A DNA stretch of 45,077 bases from an uncultured Bacteroidales bacterium (GCA_902776455.1 CACYQI010000022.1:1-45077), one strand, 5' to 3'; counted from the stretch's first letter, positions 16,263 through 25,474 are shown. Numbers and translations: made by a program. The notes: generated by a model from the letters alone, not told the origin.

Positions 16263-18947
16263 TTATTTGATTAGATGTTTCTTTCCGTTGTTGATGTAAA
16301 TGCCTGGAGCGACGGGCTTTTCTGCCTTGCGCCCATTGAGGTCGAACCAGCCTCCTCTGAGTTTTTCGCTGAGGGGAGAGACTCCTCCCTCTTCTTGGGT
16401 TACGGTGATGGGGTTGATGGCGGTGCGGTTGGCATTGAGGAACTGCTCGACGAAGACGCGCATCCAGTAGCCTCCCACCACGCTTCGTGCCTGGAACATG
16501 GCCTGCCGTCCGCTGCTGGAATAGTGGTTGTCGCTGACGGGGACGCGCGATGTAGTCTCGTTGATGTACTTCCAGAGCGTGTTGATGAGCTTGGCGCGTT
16601 GCGTCTCAAGGTCGGCGAAGCCCATCACCCACATCTGCCAGTCGCTCTTGCAGAGGTCGCCGCGGCTGTCGAGAGGAAGGCCGAAGGAACGCATCTTGTT
16701 GCCTGTGTAGAAGCCTATCTCTGTGGTTCTGACGTCCTTCATGATGTCCCATCCCCATATCTTGTCCCATACGAGGTTGTACTTTGTGCTCCATGTTCCG
16801 CCGTCTGCTCCGAAGTTGAGGAGGTAGTGCCGGCTGCCGCTGGTGGTGAGGGCCGTCCTTTTCCAGAAGGATGCCATGTCCTGTGCCTTAGCCTTGTACG
16901 CATCGGCTCCTTCGTTGTCGCCCAGCATGCGTAGGATTTCGCTGTAGCTCATGACGCCCATGATGGCTTTGGCAGCGAGGTTGGTGTTGCGTGCGCTGTG
17001 GCCCATGAAGTCGTCGGTGCAGAGCTGGTTGGCGGGGTCTTTGCCGTTCTCTACGAGGTAGTTGGCCCATTTCGTCATGTAGGGGAGGTACTTTCGCAGG
17101 TAGTCGAGGTCGCCGTCCTGTGTGGCGATGATGGCTGCGAGCGTGAGCATGTTGCCACTCTGCTCTACGGGCATGGTGCTGCCGCTACCGTCGGCGGGAT
17201 TGCCGTAGTGGTTGCCGTTGGCCTGCGGGTAGTGGCCCAGGTCGTGGTTAGGGAAGTCGTAGTTCCATTTGCCCAGTGCGCTGTACTCGAAGACCGGGGT
17301 AATCATGGCTTTGGCCAATGCTGGGGAGTAGATCCAATAGAGCGGCTGGGAGGGATAGGTCACGTCGAGCGTGTTGATGAAGCCGCCGGAGTTGTTCTCG
17401 CGGCTCATAAACATGAGGTTGCCCTTCGTGTCGGTGAAGAGCTTGTGGGCGGCGTTGACTTGCCGATAGACGCTTGCCAGAATCTCGCCGTACTTGGCTC
17501 CGCCCACTTCGTAGCCGTCCATGTAGATGATGCGGTCTGTGTTGCGGCACTTTTCCATGATGTCGTTGTAGTTCTCATAGAGGTCGTCGAAGCGCGTGGT
17601 GATGGAGGTTCTGCCGTTGTTCGACCAGTAGCCTTTGCGGTTGCTGTTGAAGTACTGGATGGAGAACGTGTCGTCGTAGCCGAACATGGCGAAGGCGCGT
17701 TTGCCCTTCGAGTTCACGATGCCGAGGCTATCGTTGTAGATGATGCTGTAGTACGTGCCGCCGGGGCTTTCCCTGGAGCTGATGCTGCTGGTGACGGTGC
17801 CCTTGCTTGCAAACTCGCGCAGCATGTCGTCGTGCTTGCCGAGCTTGAGGTTGTGGCCCGGAGCCTTGTCGTTGAAGACGTAGATATAGCCCCAGTCGAT
17901 GAGGTCGCTGGTTTGGGAGAGGGCGTTCTGCGTCTTGTTGCCGGCCCAGAAGTACTCGTGTCCGTTGACCGTCTTACGTCGGGTTGTGGTGGTCTGGCTT
18001 GTGCTGCGTATGGCCATCTCGGCACTCGTCTGCAGGAACATGCGCACGGTGTGGAGCTTGCCGTCGTTGGGCCTTGCCTGATAGGAGATGTAGGCAATGG
18101 GGGTGGAGAAGAGCACGAGGTCGCTCATTACCTGCGGAGTGGTGAAGACCAGGTCGAGGTCTATGCCGCCGCACTTGAAGGTGTAGTAGGTGCTGGTGGC
18201 AGTGACGGAGCACGACTTCTGCTCCGCTTCCTCGAGTACACTCAGGTAGATGCCCATATCGACGTAAGCGCCGCCGGTGGTGTTGTGGCAGTGGCAGGCT
18301 ATCACATTCTCGCCTTCGCGGAGCAGGCTGCTGTCGATGCGGAGCGATGTGCCCGAGACGTCCCACGTCTCGCCCGTGGAGACGAGCTGTGTGCCATTGA
18401 CGTAGAGCTGGAAGACGTCGTCGTGCTTGTACATAATGTAGTAGATGGCATTCGGCTCCACCTTGTCGAGGTTGAACGAGCGTCGCACATAGATATCGAC
18501 GTTGCCGCCCGACCACGGCGTCTTCACCGTCTTGTTGTAGCCGTCGTCGCCGCCGCCCCAGGGGGCTTCGCCGCTCTGCCAGCTGCTGTCGTCGTAGTCA
18601 ACGGATGTCCAGGAGCCTGAGGGCTTGCTGGTGACGTACTTGCCTGTCCAGTCCTTCTCGGCTGCCAAGGGGTAGAGTCCCTCCAAGCTTTCGCCCATGA
18701 AGCGGTAGGCTTTGTTATCGACATAGATAGCGCCGTTGAGGGGTTTCTTTGTGCCGTTCCAATGCGTGACGCTGCCGTCGTAGAGGTGGTCGTACTTGCT
18801 CCAGAGGCAGAAGTACGGGTCAACGGTGATGAGCGGCACGGCAGGCAGTCGCAGCGCATTCTCGTGAACTGGGATGAAGAACTCGGGGCTTTGGGCCTTG
18901 CTCGTCAGGGATAGCAGACAGAGCAACAAGGTAAACAATCTTTTCAT
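16263..18947 (-). CDS. secreted DUF4965/glutaminase-A-like protein
   Basis: The product (894 residues from the ATG at 18947, signal peptide MKRLFTLLLCLLSLTSKAQ) belongs to the DUF4964-DUF5127-DUF4965-DUF1793 family, related to fungal glutaminase A. Visible signatures are PLITVDPYFCLWS near the start, NHDLGHYPQANG, EQSGNMLTLAAI and DNHYSSSGRQAMFQARSVVGGYWM. A jelly-roll (GH2-like sugar-binding) insert spans about residues 80-240 (SVDYDDSSWQ, VDIYVRRSF). The last residues WFDLNGRKA...GIYINNGKKHLIK form a sorting-type tail. An ATG 11 codons upstream is less likely because of the signal peptide and promoter distance. It is the first gene of an operon with GH31, which suggests joint work on a glycan or glycoconjugate (inference). 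Confidence 0.85.
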   Translation of the reverse strand: MKRLFTLLLCLLSLTSKAQSPEFFIPVHENALRLPAVPLITVDPYFCLWSKYDHLYDGSVTHWNGTKKPLNGAIYVDNKAYRFMGESLEGLYPLAAEKDWTGKYVTSKPSGSWTSVDYDDSSWQSGEAPWGGGDDGYNKTVKTPWSGGNVDIYVRRSFNLDKVEPNAIYYIMYKHDDVFQLYVNGTQLVSTGETWDVSGTSLRIDSSLLREGENVIACHCHNTTGGAYVDMGIYLSVLEEAEQKSCSVTATSTYYTFKCGGIDLDLVFTTPQVMSDLVLFSTPIAYISYQARPNDGKLHTVRMFLQTSAEMAIRSTSQTTTTRRKTVNGHEYFWAGNKTQNALSQTSDLIDWGYIYVFNDKAPGHNLKLGKHDDMLREFASKGTVTSSISSRESPGGTYYSIIYNDSLGIVNSKGKRAFAMFGYDDTFSIQYFNSNRKGYWSNNGRTSITTRFDDLYENYNDIMEKCRNTDRIIYMDGYEVGGAKYGEILASVYRQVNAAHKLFTDTKGNLMFMSRENNSGGFINTLDVTYPSQPLYWIYSPALAKAMITPVFEYSALGKWNYDFPNHDLGHYPQANGNHYGNPADGSGSTMPVEQSGNMLTLAAIIATQDGDLDYLRKYLPYMTKWANYLVENGKDPANQLCTDDFMGHSARNTNLAAKAIMGVMSYSEILRMLGDNEGADAYKAKAQDMASFWKRTALTTSGSRHYLLNFGADGGTWSTKYNLVWDKIWGWDIMKDVRTTEIGFYTGNKMRSFGLPLDSRGDLCKSDWQMWVMGFADLETQRAKLINTLWKYINETTSRVPVSDNHYSSSGRQAMFQARSVVGGYWMRVFVEQFLNANRTAINPITVTQEEGGVSPLSEKLRGGWFDLNGRKAEKPVAPGIYINNGKKHLIK

Positions 18948-18977
18948 TGAATAAAGCTGATTTATGGTTTTGCTCTG

Positions 18978-19009
18978 CAAAGGTACGAATAAGCAAGCAA
19001 AAAGCCAAA
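18978..19009 (-). promoter_or_regulatory. promoter of the DUF4965-GH31 operon
   Basis: On the minus strand TTTG (19006-19009) is followed after exactly 20 bases by TACCTTTG (18978-18985), a perfect Bacteroidetes promoter 30 bases before the ATG. Confidence 0.85.
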
Positions 19010-19056
19010 ATTATTCGTGCCTTTTTCGCAGAAAACTGCCAGGGCGTAAAAACATG

Positions 19057-19160
19057 GCACAGGGTATCGGTTCACGCTCCACGTTGCATCGGCCTACGCT
19101 CCACGGAGCATCGGCTTACGCTCCACGGAGCATCGGCCTACGCTCCACGTTGTGTAAACC
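19057..19160. repeat. 22-bp-period array C
   Basis: Cores CCACGT (19079), CCACGG (19101), CCACGG (19123) and CCACGT (19145) are exactly 22 bp apart with CATCGGC(C/T)TACGCT between; a degenerate unit may precede. The array lies upstream of the DUF4965 promoter and downstream of the RND transporter gene. The stretch 19161-19250 shows no gene. Confidence 0.9.
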
Positions 19161-19251
19161 CCTCCCTCAGCAGGGACGAAAAAAAGGGGCGCTGGTCAAA
19201 GCCAACGCCCTTGTGGGGGGAGGGTTCCCGAAAAGCCCCGGGCAGCCCGAT

Positions 19252-19341
19252 GATCTGAGTCTTCTGAATGCTCTGAGTACTCTGAAAACTCCGATTACTC
19301 CGAGTTCTCTGAATACTCAGAGCACTCCGATTATTCCGATA
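19252..19341. repeat. 9-bp-period minisatellite across the RND transporter stop codon
   Basis: Ten 9-bp units of the form ACTCCGATT / TCTCTGAAT run from the intergenic region through the stop codon (19331-19333) into the last codons. The placement is the same as at the MscS-family stop. Confidence 0.85.
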
Positions 19342-22300
19342 CCTCTGCCTGCTTTGGTTGCTTCGGCTGTTTCTTCTTTGCTTCCTCTTCCGGAGTGCTG
19401 GGCGACAGCTTCCAATAGACTACGGGCAGCACCGTTACGACGAGGATGAGGGTGCCTATGCCGCCGGCCAGGATGATGATGCCTACGGGCATCCAGAACG
19501 AGGACTGGCTGAGTATCATGGGTATGACGCCGACGGCCGTGGTGGCGGTTGTCAGGAAGATGGGCACCATGCGACGACGTCCGGCATCAAAGGCGGCGTC
19601 GTGAACCGACATGCCTTCACGTATCTTCTGGTCGGCATGCTCGAAGATGAGAATCTCGTTGCGCATGATGATACCCATGAGCGTGATGAAACCGAAGATG
19701 CTGGTCAGGCCGATGGTAATGTTGGCGATGCCCAGACCTATCATGGCTCCCGGCAGACTGAGCAGGATGGCTATCATGCAGAGGGCTGTCAGACCGAAGC
19801 GCCTGAAGTTGAAGAGCAGGAAGAAGAAAATGATGACCAGCGCAATGGCAAGGCCCGCAATGACGTCGGGCACGGTCTCCAGGTTCTGTTCCGGCTCGCC
19901 GCCAATCTGGGTGCGCACGCCGAAGGGCAACGGGAAGTCGTTGTCCAGAATGTCCTTTATCTGGCTCTGCACTTTGGCTGCCAGTACGCCGCGCTTGCCT
20001 TCGGCAGTCACCGTCACGCAACGCTCGCCGCCACGGTGCATTATCTTGCTGGGCATCCAGCGCGTCTCCACGCTTGCCACCTGTCGGAGAGGAATGCTGC
20101 TGAGGGGTTGCGACAAAGGCGTGATGTAGAGATTCTCCATGTCGCTCACCTGCATTTGCTCAGCTTGTCTGTCGCGCAGAACGATGGGCACCTCGTAGTT
20201 CCCCTCCCAGACGGTACCGATAGGCGTCTTGCCTGTCTGCATGGTAAGCTGTAGCTGGGTTGTCGTGCGGGTAACGCCAAGCTGTGCCGCTGTGACGGGG
20301 TCGAGCGTGACATCAACGATGGGCGACGGCTGGTCGTAGTCGGTATGCACCCACTCCAACTCGGGAATCTGGCGCATGCGCTCCATCAGTCGCTCCGCAG
20401 CCAACTGGATGCTGTCCAAGTCGGTGCCGTAGAAGCGGTATTCGTATGTAGGTACGGGCAGGTAGTCCATCTGCTTGAAGCGGACGTAAGCACCGGGCCA
20501 GAGGTTGCTCAGGCGGGGAGCATACTCGTTGAGCACTTCGGCAGTGGCCTGAATGCTCTTCGTGTTGACAATGAGCTGCGCAAAGTTCTTGCCTCCCAGC
20601 TGCGGCTCATACGTCACTTGGAAACGCGGCGAGCTGCAACCCATGAAGGTGGTGACGCTCGTGACGCGCTCGTCCTTCGAGAGCGAATCGCGCAGAGCCT
20701 CGGTGATGGCACGTGTCTCGTCCATTCCGGCACCTTCGGGCAGGAATACTTCGCAAGCGAACTGGTTGCGGTCGGCAAAGGGGAACTGGCGTATCTTAAG
20801 CGTGGGGAATATCAGCGCCGTCAGCACGACCAGCACGATGCTGCCGTAGATGGTAATCCACGGATGCTTGAACGTCCAACGGAGCGTCACTTCGTAGATG
20901 TCCTGCACCCAGTCGGTGATGCCTCGCTTGTCGGGATTCTTCTTCGGAGCCTTCTTGATGAGGCGCACGTTCAAGGCAGGGATGATGCATGCGGCCACGG
21001 CAAGGCTGACCATCAGACAGATGGTGATGGTGGCCGGGAAGTAGGTGATGACGTCGCGCGCTATGCCCCTCATAGTGAAGAGCACCGGGTAGAAGATGGC
21101 ACAAATGCAGACTGTTGCAAGCAGCATGGGCATGAAGTATTGCTTCACCGACTTGATGGCGGCGTCGCGACGGTCCATGCCGTTGCCAAGATACTCTAAG
21201 TAGCCGTCGATGACCACAATGCTGTTGTCCACTATCATGCCAAGCACGACGATGAGCGAAGCCAGCGTCACGATGTTCAGCGGAATGTCGAGCATGTACA
21301 TGATGCCTACGCTGATGAACGTGGAGATAGGGATGGTGATGGCTGCTACAATGGCGCTTCGCAGCGGGAAGAGTATCATCATGACCAGAATGATGACTGC
21401 CATCGACTCGAGCAGGTTGATGAGGAAGTCGTTGACGCTGGCCTCCACAACCTTCGGCTGGTCGGTGATGCGGAGCACCTCAACGTCGTCGGGCAGGTAC
21501 TCATTGCAGAAGGTGTTGATTACCTCGTTCACCTCCTTGCCGTAGTGTACGATGTTGTGGCCTTCGGTCATCTCGAGCGAAAGCAGTACGCAACGCTTTC
21601 CGCCCGATTCTATATAGCTGTCGCTCGTGTCGTATTCGCGTTTGACTTCGGCTATGTCACGCACTCGGACCACCTTTCCGCTGGCGTCGGAGTAGATGAT
21701 GTAGTCCATGATTTCCTGCTCCGAGTGGCGCGTGGTCTCCAAGTGCAGCGGTATGTTGGTAACGCCGGTGCTGACGCTGCCGCTCAGGGTAGTGAGGCCT
21801 TCGTTGGAAAGCGCGTTCAAGAGGGTGGATTGTCCGAGGCCGTAGGCTGTGAGACGCTCGCGGTTCACGTAGATGCTCAGCTGTTCTTTCTTGTTACCGA
21901 ACTGCTGCACGTTGCTCACACTCTTGATGCGGCGCAGGCGGTCTGCCAGTTCGTCGCTGTACTCCTGCAGTTCCCTGTAGGAACGGTCGTTGCTTTCCAG
22001 GGTGATGAGCAATGCCGAAGCCTGCCCGAAGTCGTCCATGACGAGGAGAGCAACCACGCCTTGCGGCAATTGCATCTTGAATTCTTTGACCCCATGCTTC
22101 ATCTTGTTCCAGACGGGCGCAAGGTCGCTCATGTCGTTGCTGAAGAAGACGCGGATGAAGCACATGCCGTTCTTGCTCTGCGTCGTCGTTTTGGCGCGGT
22201 CCACTTCCTTGTAGGTGAAGATGTATCGCTCGAGGGGACGTGCCACTTGCGCCTCTATCTCTTCGCATGTGGCGCCTGGCATGACGGCCACGATGGCACC

Positions 22301-22450
22301 CATTCGCATCTCGAAGGGCGGGAATTCGTCCTTCGGCATCTGTTCCAGTCCGTAGAATCCGAAGGCAAGCAGTATGATGGTGATGAATGCCGTGATTCTC
22401 CAATACTTGAGCGGCCAGACAGCCCAATGTTTTTTCAGTTCAGCGTTCAT
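19331..22450 (-). CDS. RND efflux inner-membrane transporter (AcrB/SwrC-like)
   Basis: The 1039-residue product is the proton-driven pump subunit of a tripartite efflux system. It has the RND layout: an N-terminal membrane helix, a large periplasmic loop, helices 2-6 (ILVMMILFPLRSAIVAAITIPIS), a second loop and helices 8-12. The helix-4 motif is LGMIVDNSIVVID, which has Asp-Asn where AcrB has Asp-Asp, as in many Bacteroidetes pumps. Other family marks are MPGATCEEIEAQV and GIIMRNEILIFEHA. It follows the membrane-fusion gene after 86 bases. No TolC-like gene is nearby, so an outer-membrane partner must come from elsewhere. Substrate unknown. Confidence 0.93.
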   Translation of the reverse strand: MNAELKKHWAVWPLKYWRITAFITIILLAFGFYGLEQMPKDEFPPFEMRMGAIVAVMPGATCEEIEAQVARPLERYIFTYKEVDRAKTTTQSKNGMCFIRVFFSNDMSDLAPVWNKMKHGVKEFKMQLPQGVVALLVMDDFGQASALLITLESNDRSYRELQEYSDELADRLRRIKSVSNVQQFGNKKEQLSIYVNRERLTAYGLGQSTLLNALSNEGLTTLSGSVSTGVTNIPLHLETTRHSEQEIMDYIIYSDASGKVVRVRDIAEVKREYDTSDSYIESGGKRCVLLSLEMTEGHNIVHYGKEVNEVINTFCNEYLPDDVEVLRITDQPKVVEASVNDFLINLLESMAVIILVMMILFPLRSAIVAAITIPISTFISVGIMYMLDIPLNIVTLASLIVVLGMIVDNSIVVIDGYLEYLGNGMDRRDAAIKSVKQYFMPMLLATVCICAIFYPVLFTMRGIARDVITYFPATITICLMVSLAVAACIIPALNVRLIKKAPKKNPDKRGITDWVQDIYEVTLRWTFKHPWITIYGSIVLVVLTALIFPTLKIRQFPFADRNQFACEVFLPEGAGMDETRAITEALRDSLSKDERVTSVTTFMGCSSPRFQVTYEPQLGGKNFAQLIVNTKSIQATAEVLNEYAPRLSNLWPGAYVRFKQMDYLPVPTYEYRFYGTDLDSIQLAAERLMERMRQIPELEWVHTDYDQPSPIVDVTLDPVTAAQLGVTRTTTQLQLTMQTGKTPIGTVWEGNYEVPIVLRDRQAEQMQVSDMENLYITPLSQPLSSIPLRQVASVETRWMPSKIMHRGGERCVTVTAEGKRGVLAAKVQSQIKDILDNDFPLPFGVRTQIGGEPEQNLETVPDVIAGLAIALVIIFFFLLFNFRRFGLTALCMIAILLSLPGAMIGLGIANITIGLTSIFGFITLMGIIMRNEILIFEHADQKIREGMSVHDAAFDAGRRRMVPIFLTTATTAVGVIPMILSQSSFWMPVGIIILAGGIGTLILVVTVLPVVYWKLSPSTPEEEAKKKQPKQPKQAEVSE

Positions 22451-22536
22451 AAATGTTTGCTAATACGTTGTTGCTAATCCTGTGTCTTGAAGTTGCTTGG
22501 CTCATGGCGTCGAGGCACGAGCCGTGGGACTTGGAA

Positions 22537-23619
22537 CTATAAACTGATTTTACTTCCTTCGCTCACCTTCTGGTAGCCTTCGACGATGACTTTGTCGCCT
22601 TCCTTCAGGCCGGAGAGGACGGTGATGCGGTTGCCTTGTGTCTGTCCTACTGTAATGGTCTGCCGTGAAGCCTTGCCGTCCTTGGCCAGCCAAACGAATT
22701 GTCGGCCGTCGCCTCCCTGCTGCACGGAGCGCACAGGAACGGTGAACGACTTCTGTCCGCTGCCGGCGCAGCCTGTTTCCATTGAGACGTTCACCACCAT
22801 CCCCGGCAATAATTCGCTCGTGGGGTTAGCGAGGATGAAGCGCACATCGTAGGTGTGGGTCATGGGGTCGCCTTGCACGCTGCGAATGAAGGAGTTGCTG
22901 TGGAAGGTCTTCCCTCCGAGGGCTTCGGCTGTGATGGTTGCGTTGATGTCGCCCGTCTGGTTGGGATTGAAGAATACAATCTCTTTTTCGGGGACGGAGA
23001 CCTTAACCTTTACTTTCGTGATATCGAGGACATAGCAGACGGGCTGCGAGGGCCTGGTGGTCATGCCGCTTTCCATCAGCTTTCCGGCTATGATGCCGTT
23101 GCAGGGAGCCACCATTTTGCAGTCGTTCAAGGCCTTCCTTGCCACTTCGTACTGTGCTCTGGCTTGGCGCACTTTCGTCTCGATGTCCACCCAGTCGATG
23201 TCGGAGATGGCTTTCGTTTCATGCAGCGGCTTGACGCGGTCGTAAGCGTCGTTTGCCTGGTCGAGCATGGCTTTCGAGGCCTGATAAGTATTCAGGAACT
23301 GTGTGGGGTCGAGTTCTGCAATGGCTTGTCCTTTAGTGACATACTGCCCGTCCTCCACATAGACTCTGAGGATGGTGCCCATGCTGATGAAGCTGAGAGG
23401 CGTGCTGCTGTCTTCCTCCACTTTGCCCACGTAGCTTTTGACGGCATTGGCTGTGTCGGCATAGACAGTCTCGGTGTTGACTCTCAAGGCTTCCACTTCG
23501 TACTTCTTCTCGTTCCTGTTGCAGGCCGTCAGCAGGGAGATGAGAAAGAAGGAGACTGAGAGGTACAGCCCTATCGACTTTACTTTCATTGAAACTTGTG
23601 TTCTTTTTCTATTTTTCAT
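22537..23619 (-). CDS. RND efflux periplasmic adaptor (membrane fusion) lipoprotein
   Basis: The 360-residue product has a lipoprotein signal (lipobox LLTAC, Cys33). The first ATG (23619) or the one at residue 11 (23589) could be used; the signal fits both. It shows the membrane-fusion order: an N-terminal beta barrel and lipoyl half (FISMGTILRVYVEDGQYVTKGQAIAELD), a short helical hairpin (about 110-165), the second lipoyl half (MVAPCNGIIAGKLMESG) and beta domains ending VLSGLKEGDKVIVEGYQKV. It bridges the pump encoded downstream to an outer-membrane channel. It is divergent from the AraC-family gene, whose product is its likely regulator. Confidence 0.92.
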   Translation of the reverse strand: MKNRKRTQVSMKVKSIGLYLSVSFFLISLLTACNRNEKKYEVEALRVNTETVYADTANAVKSYVGKVEEDSSTPLSFISMGTILRVYVEDGQYVTKGQAIAELDPTQFLNTYQASKAMLDQANDAYDRVKPLHETKAISDIDWVDIETKVRQARAQYEVARKALNDCKMVAPCNGIIAGKLMESGMTTRPSQPVCYVLDITKVKVKVSVPEKEIVFFNPNQTGDINATITAEALGGKTFHSNSFIRSVQGDPMTHTYDVRFILANPTSELLPGMVVNVSMETGCAGSGQKSFTVPVRSVQQGGDGRQFVWLAKDGKASRQTITVGQTQGNRITVLSGLKEGDKVIVEGYQKVSEGSKISL

Positions 23620-23698
23620 GTCTTATTTTTGGTGTCTAAATCCTTGTTTTTTCGCTTTGCTCCTATGGGTGGAGTTTACCTTATTTAATTTGCGGGTG

Positions 23699-23706
23699 CA
23701 AAGTAA
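23699..23706 (-). promoter_or_regulatory. probable -7 box of the RND operon
   Basis: TTACTTTG on the minus strand matches TAnnTTTG except at the second base. The leader to the first ATG is about 75 bases. TTGTTG lies about 23 bases upstream. Confidence 0.45.
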
Positions 23707-23833
23707 CAACTTTTTTTTCGAATAGAGGGCAACAAAATGGCGCAAAGCTTGTCCTATTTCTCCACTTTCCAACATTTGTTGCAAGAAATCGAAGAAAAAA
23801 GGAAAAAATCATTCGTGGTTCGGAGTAATTTCG

Positions 23834-23841
23834 TACCTTTG
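23834..23841 (+). promoter_or_regulatory. -7 box of the AraC-family gene
   Basis: TACCTTTG is a full match to the -7 consensus. The leader to the ATG at 24011 is long (about 165 bases) and holds short C/G hairpins near 23928-23970 (CCCC-TCTAT-GGGG and TCCCC-TTTA-GGGGGA). Confidence 0.65.
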
Positions 23842-24010
23842 CAGCACCAGAGAACTAAGAGTGAAGGACGAAGAGTGAAGAATAAAAGTGACAATTCAGA
23901 GGTAAAAATAAAGGTCCCCTCTGGCTTCCCCTCTATGGGGAGAAAGACCTCCTAATCCCCTTTAGGGGGAATAAAAGGTAAATGGTAAATGATTAAATAG
24001 TAAATGAGAG

Positions 24011-24889
24011 ATGGAGAAACTCGATTTTCAGGCTATCGTTGACAGCAAGCTCAACTTCCACCGCAATGACCACATCGCCATCTTCAGCGACTTTGAAGAA
24101 GTGCGCAATCTCAACATCTCGGATGTCCTGATTGAAGGCTTCCTTTTTGCTGTGGTGACGCATGGGCAAGCACAGCTCTCGGTCGATGACAAAACGTACC
24201 ATCTGACTGCGGGCGACGTCATCACTTGCAAGCCTCGCAACATCTTCGAGAAGAGCATGATGAGCATGGACTTCAACGCCCTTGTCCTGTTCCTTTCGCC
24301 CGAATACGTGGCGGAACTCTCGCAGATGGTGCGCATGGAATGGACGCACTCCATGTTCTCCTCTTCGCACAAGATTCTGCATGCCGATGAAATAGCGATG
24401 GACCGCTACCGGCTCTATTTCAGCCTGTTGCAGAACCACCTCTCCAGCCCTGACTCCCCGCACAAAGAGCTGAGCCTGCGCCTTCTCTTTGCCTCGATGG
24501 CCTACGACCTGCGCGACCTCAACAAGCCGCAGGGCGAAGAGCTGCTGCACCAGATCTACAGTTCGGGCGAGAACATCCTCCGACGCTTCATGCAGCATCT
24601 GCACGACCCGGCACAGCCATACCTCAACGTCAACGAGTATGCGAGCCTCTTCAACATAACGCCCAAGTACTTCTCGAGCGTCTGCAAGCGGCTCACCGGC
24701 AAGACTGCCAACCAGCTCATCAGCGACGAAATCATCCGCTCGTCGCAAATCTCCCTGCGCGACAGCAGCAAGAGCATCAAGCAGATTGCCGCGTTGATGG
24801 GTTTCAAGAATCAGTCTCACTTCGGACGCTTCTTCCGGCAACAGACAGGCCTCTCGCCTCAACAGTACCGCGAAGGCAAGTCTCTCTGA
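24011..24889 (+). CDS. AraC-family transcriptional regulator
   Basis: The 292-residue product has an N-terminal cupin-like sensor part (about 20-100; GQAQLSVDDKTYHLTAGDVITCKP). Its C-terminal AraC double helix-turn-helix (about 190-288) ends in IKQIAALMGFKNQSHFGRFFRQQTGLSPQQYR, the family signature. It is divergent from the RND efflux operon, so control of that pump is the simplest guess (inference). It has its own promoter box. Confidence 0.9.
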   Translation: MEKLDFQAIVDSKLNFHRNDHIAIFSDFEEVRNLNISDVLIEGFLFAVVTHGQAQLSVDDKTYHLTAGDVITCKPRNIFEKSMMSMDFNALVLFLSPEYVAELSQMVRMEWTHSMFSSSHKILHADEIAMDRYRLYFSLLQNHLSSPDSPHKELSLRLLFASMAYDLRDLNKPQGEELLHQIYSSGENILRRFMQHLHDPAQPYLNVNEYASLFNITPKYFSSVCKRLTGKTANQLISDEIIRSSQISLRDSSKSIKQIAALMGFKNQSHFGRFFRQQTGLSPQQYREGKSL

Positions 24890-24956
24890 GCTGTCTGTCA
24901 GGTAGTTAGATTCTTTCGCCGAGCCTCGTCTCCCCTTCCGCCGAGGAGGGCGGTTT

Positions 24957-25072
24957 TACGCTCCACGGAGCATCGGCTTACACTCCGTGGAGAATCGGCT
25001 CACACTCCACGGAGAATCGGCTCACACTCCACGGAGAATTGACCCACTCTCCACGGAGTATTTTTCCCTGCC
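24957..25072. repeat. 22-bp-period array D
   Basis: Cores at 24963, 24985, 25007, 25029 and 25051 (CCACGG, CCGTGG, then CCACGG three times) are exactly 22 bp apart, with (C/A)ATCGGCT(T/C)ACACT between. The left flank GAGGGCGGTTT is shared with array F. It lies 70 bases downstream of the AraC-family stop codon. Confidence 0.9.
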
Positions 25073-25400
25073 CCTCAGAGGCTCTCCCAAAGTGTCGTGT
25101 TTAGGTTGCGTTGGCTTCCGTAGTTTCCGCCTTCGGCAACCGCAGAAGATGTTGCCGTCCACCGGAAGTTTCTTCTCTTCCTTTTGGCCCTAATCCATTG
25201 GCTTTCACTCGGAAACACCACGTCAAGGCAGTCGGTAACGGCGTTCCTCTTTGTTGACCTTTCGAATATGCAAGCGATTGGCGGAAGTTGCCAAACGAAG
25301 AACTTTCCGCCGACGCGTCTGCATTCCGCTTTCCCGCCTTTTCGCCCTTTTTCTTGCGACAAGCCAAAAAAAAGTCCGACGAAAGTGCTTTACTAATGAA
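25073..25400. other. structured-looking gene-free stretch before the CotH gene
   Basis: No gene is recognised. Several overlapping frames stay open on both strands, as happens in G+C-rich conserved non-coding sequence. A hairpin with arms GGCGGAAGTT (25280-25289) and AACTTTCCGCC (25301-25311), one bulge, is present. It could be a dispersed repeat or a structured RNA; the sequence alone does not decide. Confidence 0.35.
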
Positions 25401-25408
25401 AAAAATGC

Positions 25409-25416
25409 TAACTTTG
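25409..25416 (+). promoter_or_regulatory. -7 box of the CotH-dockerin gene
   Basis: TAACTTTG is a full match to TAnnTTTG, about 58 bases before the ATG at 25475. No clear TTTG is seen 20 bases upstream. Confidence 0.6.
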
Positions 25417-25474
25417 CCCCGTTTTTGCGCCTTGTGTGTGCGCGGGCGCAGAGTTTAATTAAAGTATAAAGAGG

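Noticed and set aside
16998-18620. Long plus-strand frame (540 codons) opposite the DUF4965 gene
   Set aside because: The minus-strand gene has signal peptide, promoter and family motifs; the plus frame is low-complexity V/A/E/D/H-rich sequence typical of antisense shadows.
25075-25367. Two overlapping minus-strand frames (95 and 88 codons) before the CotH gene
   Set aside because: Both are rich in K/R and S, overlap in different frames and have no promoter or recognised motif; kept only as a structured gene-free stretch.
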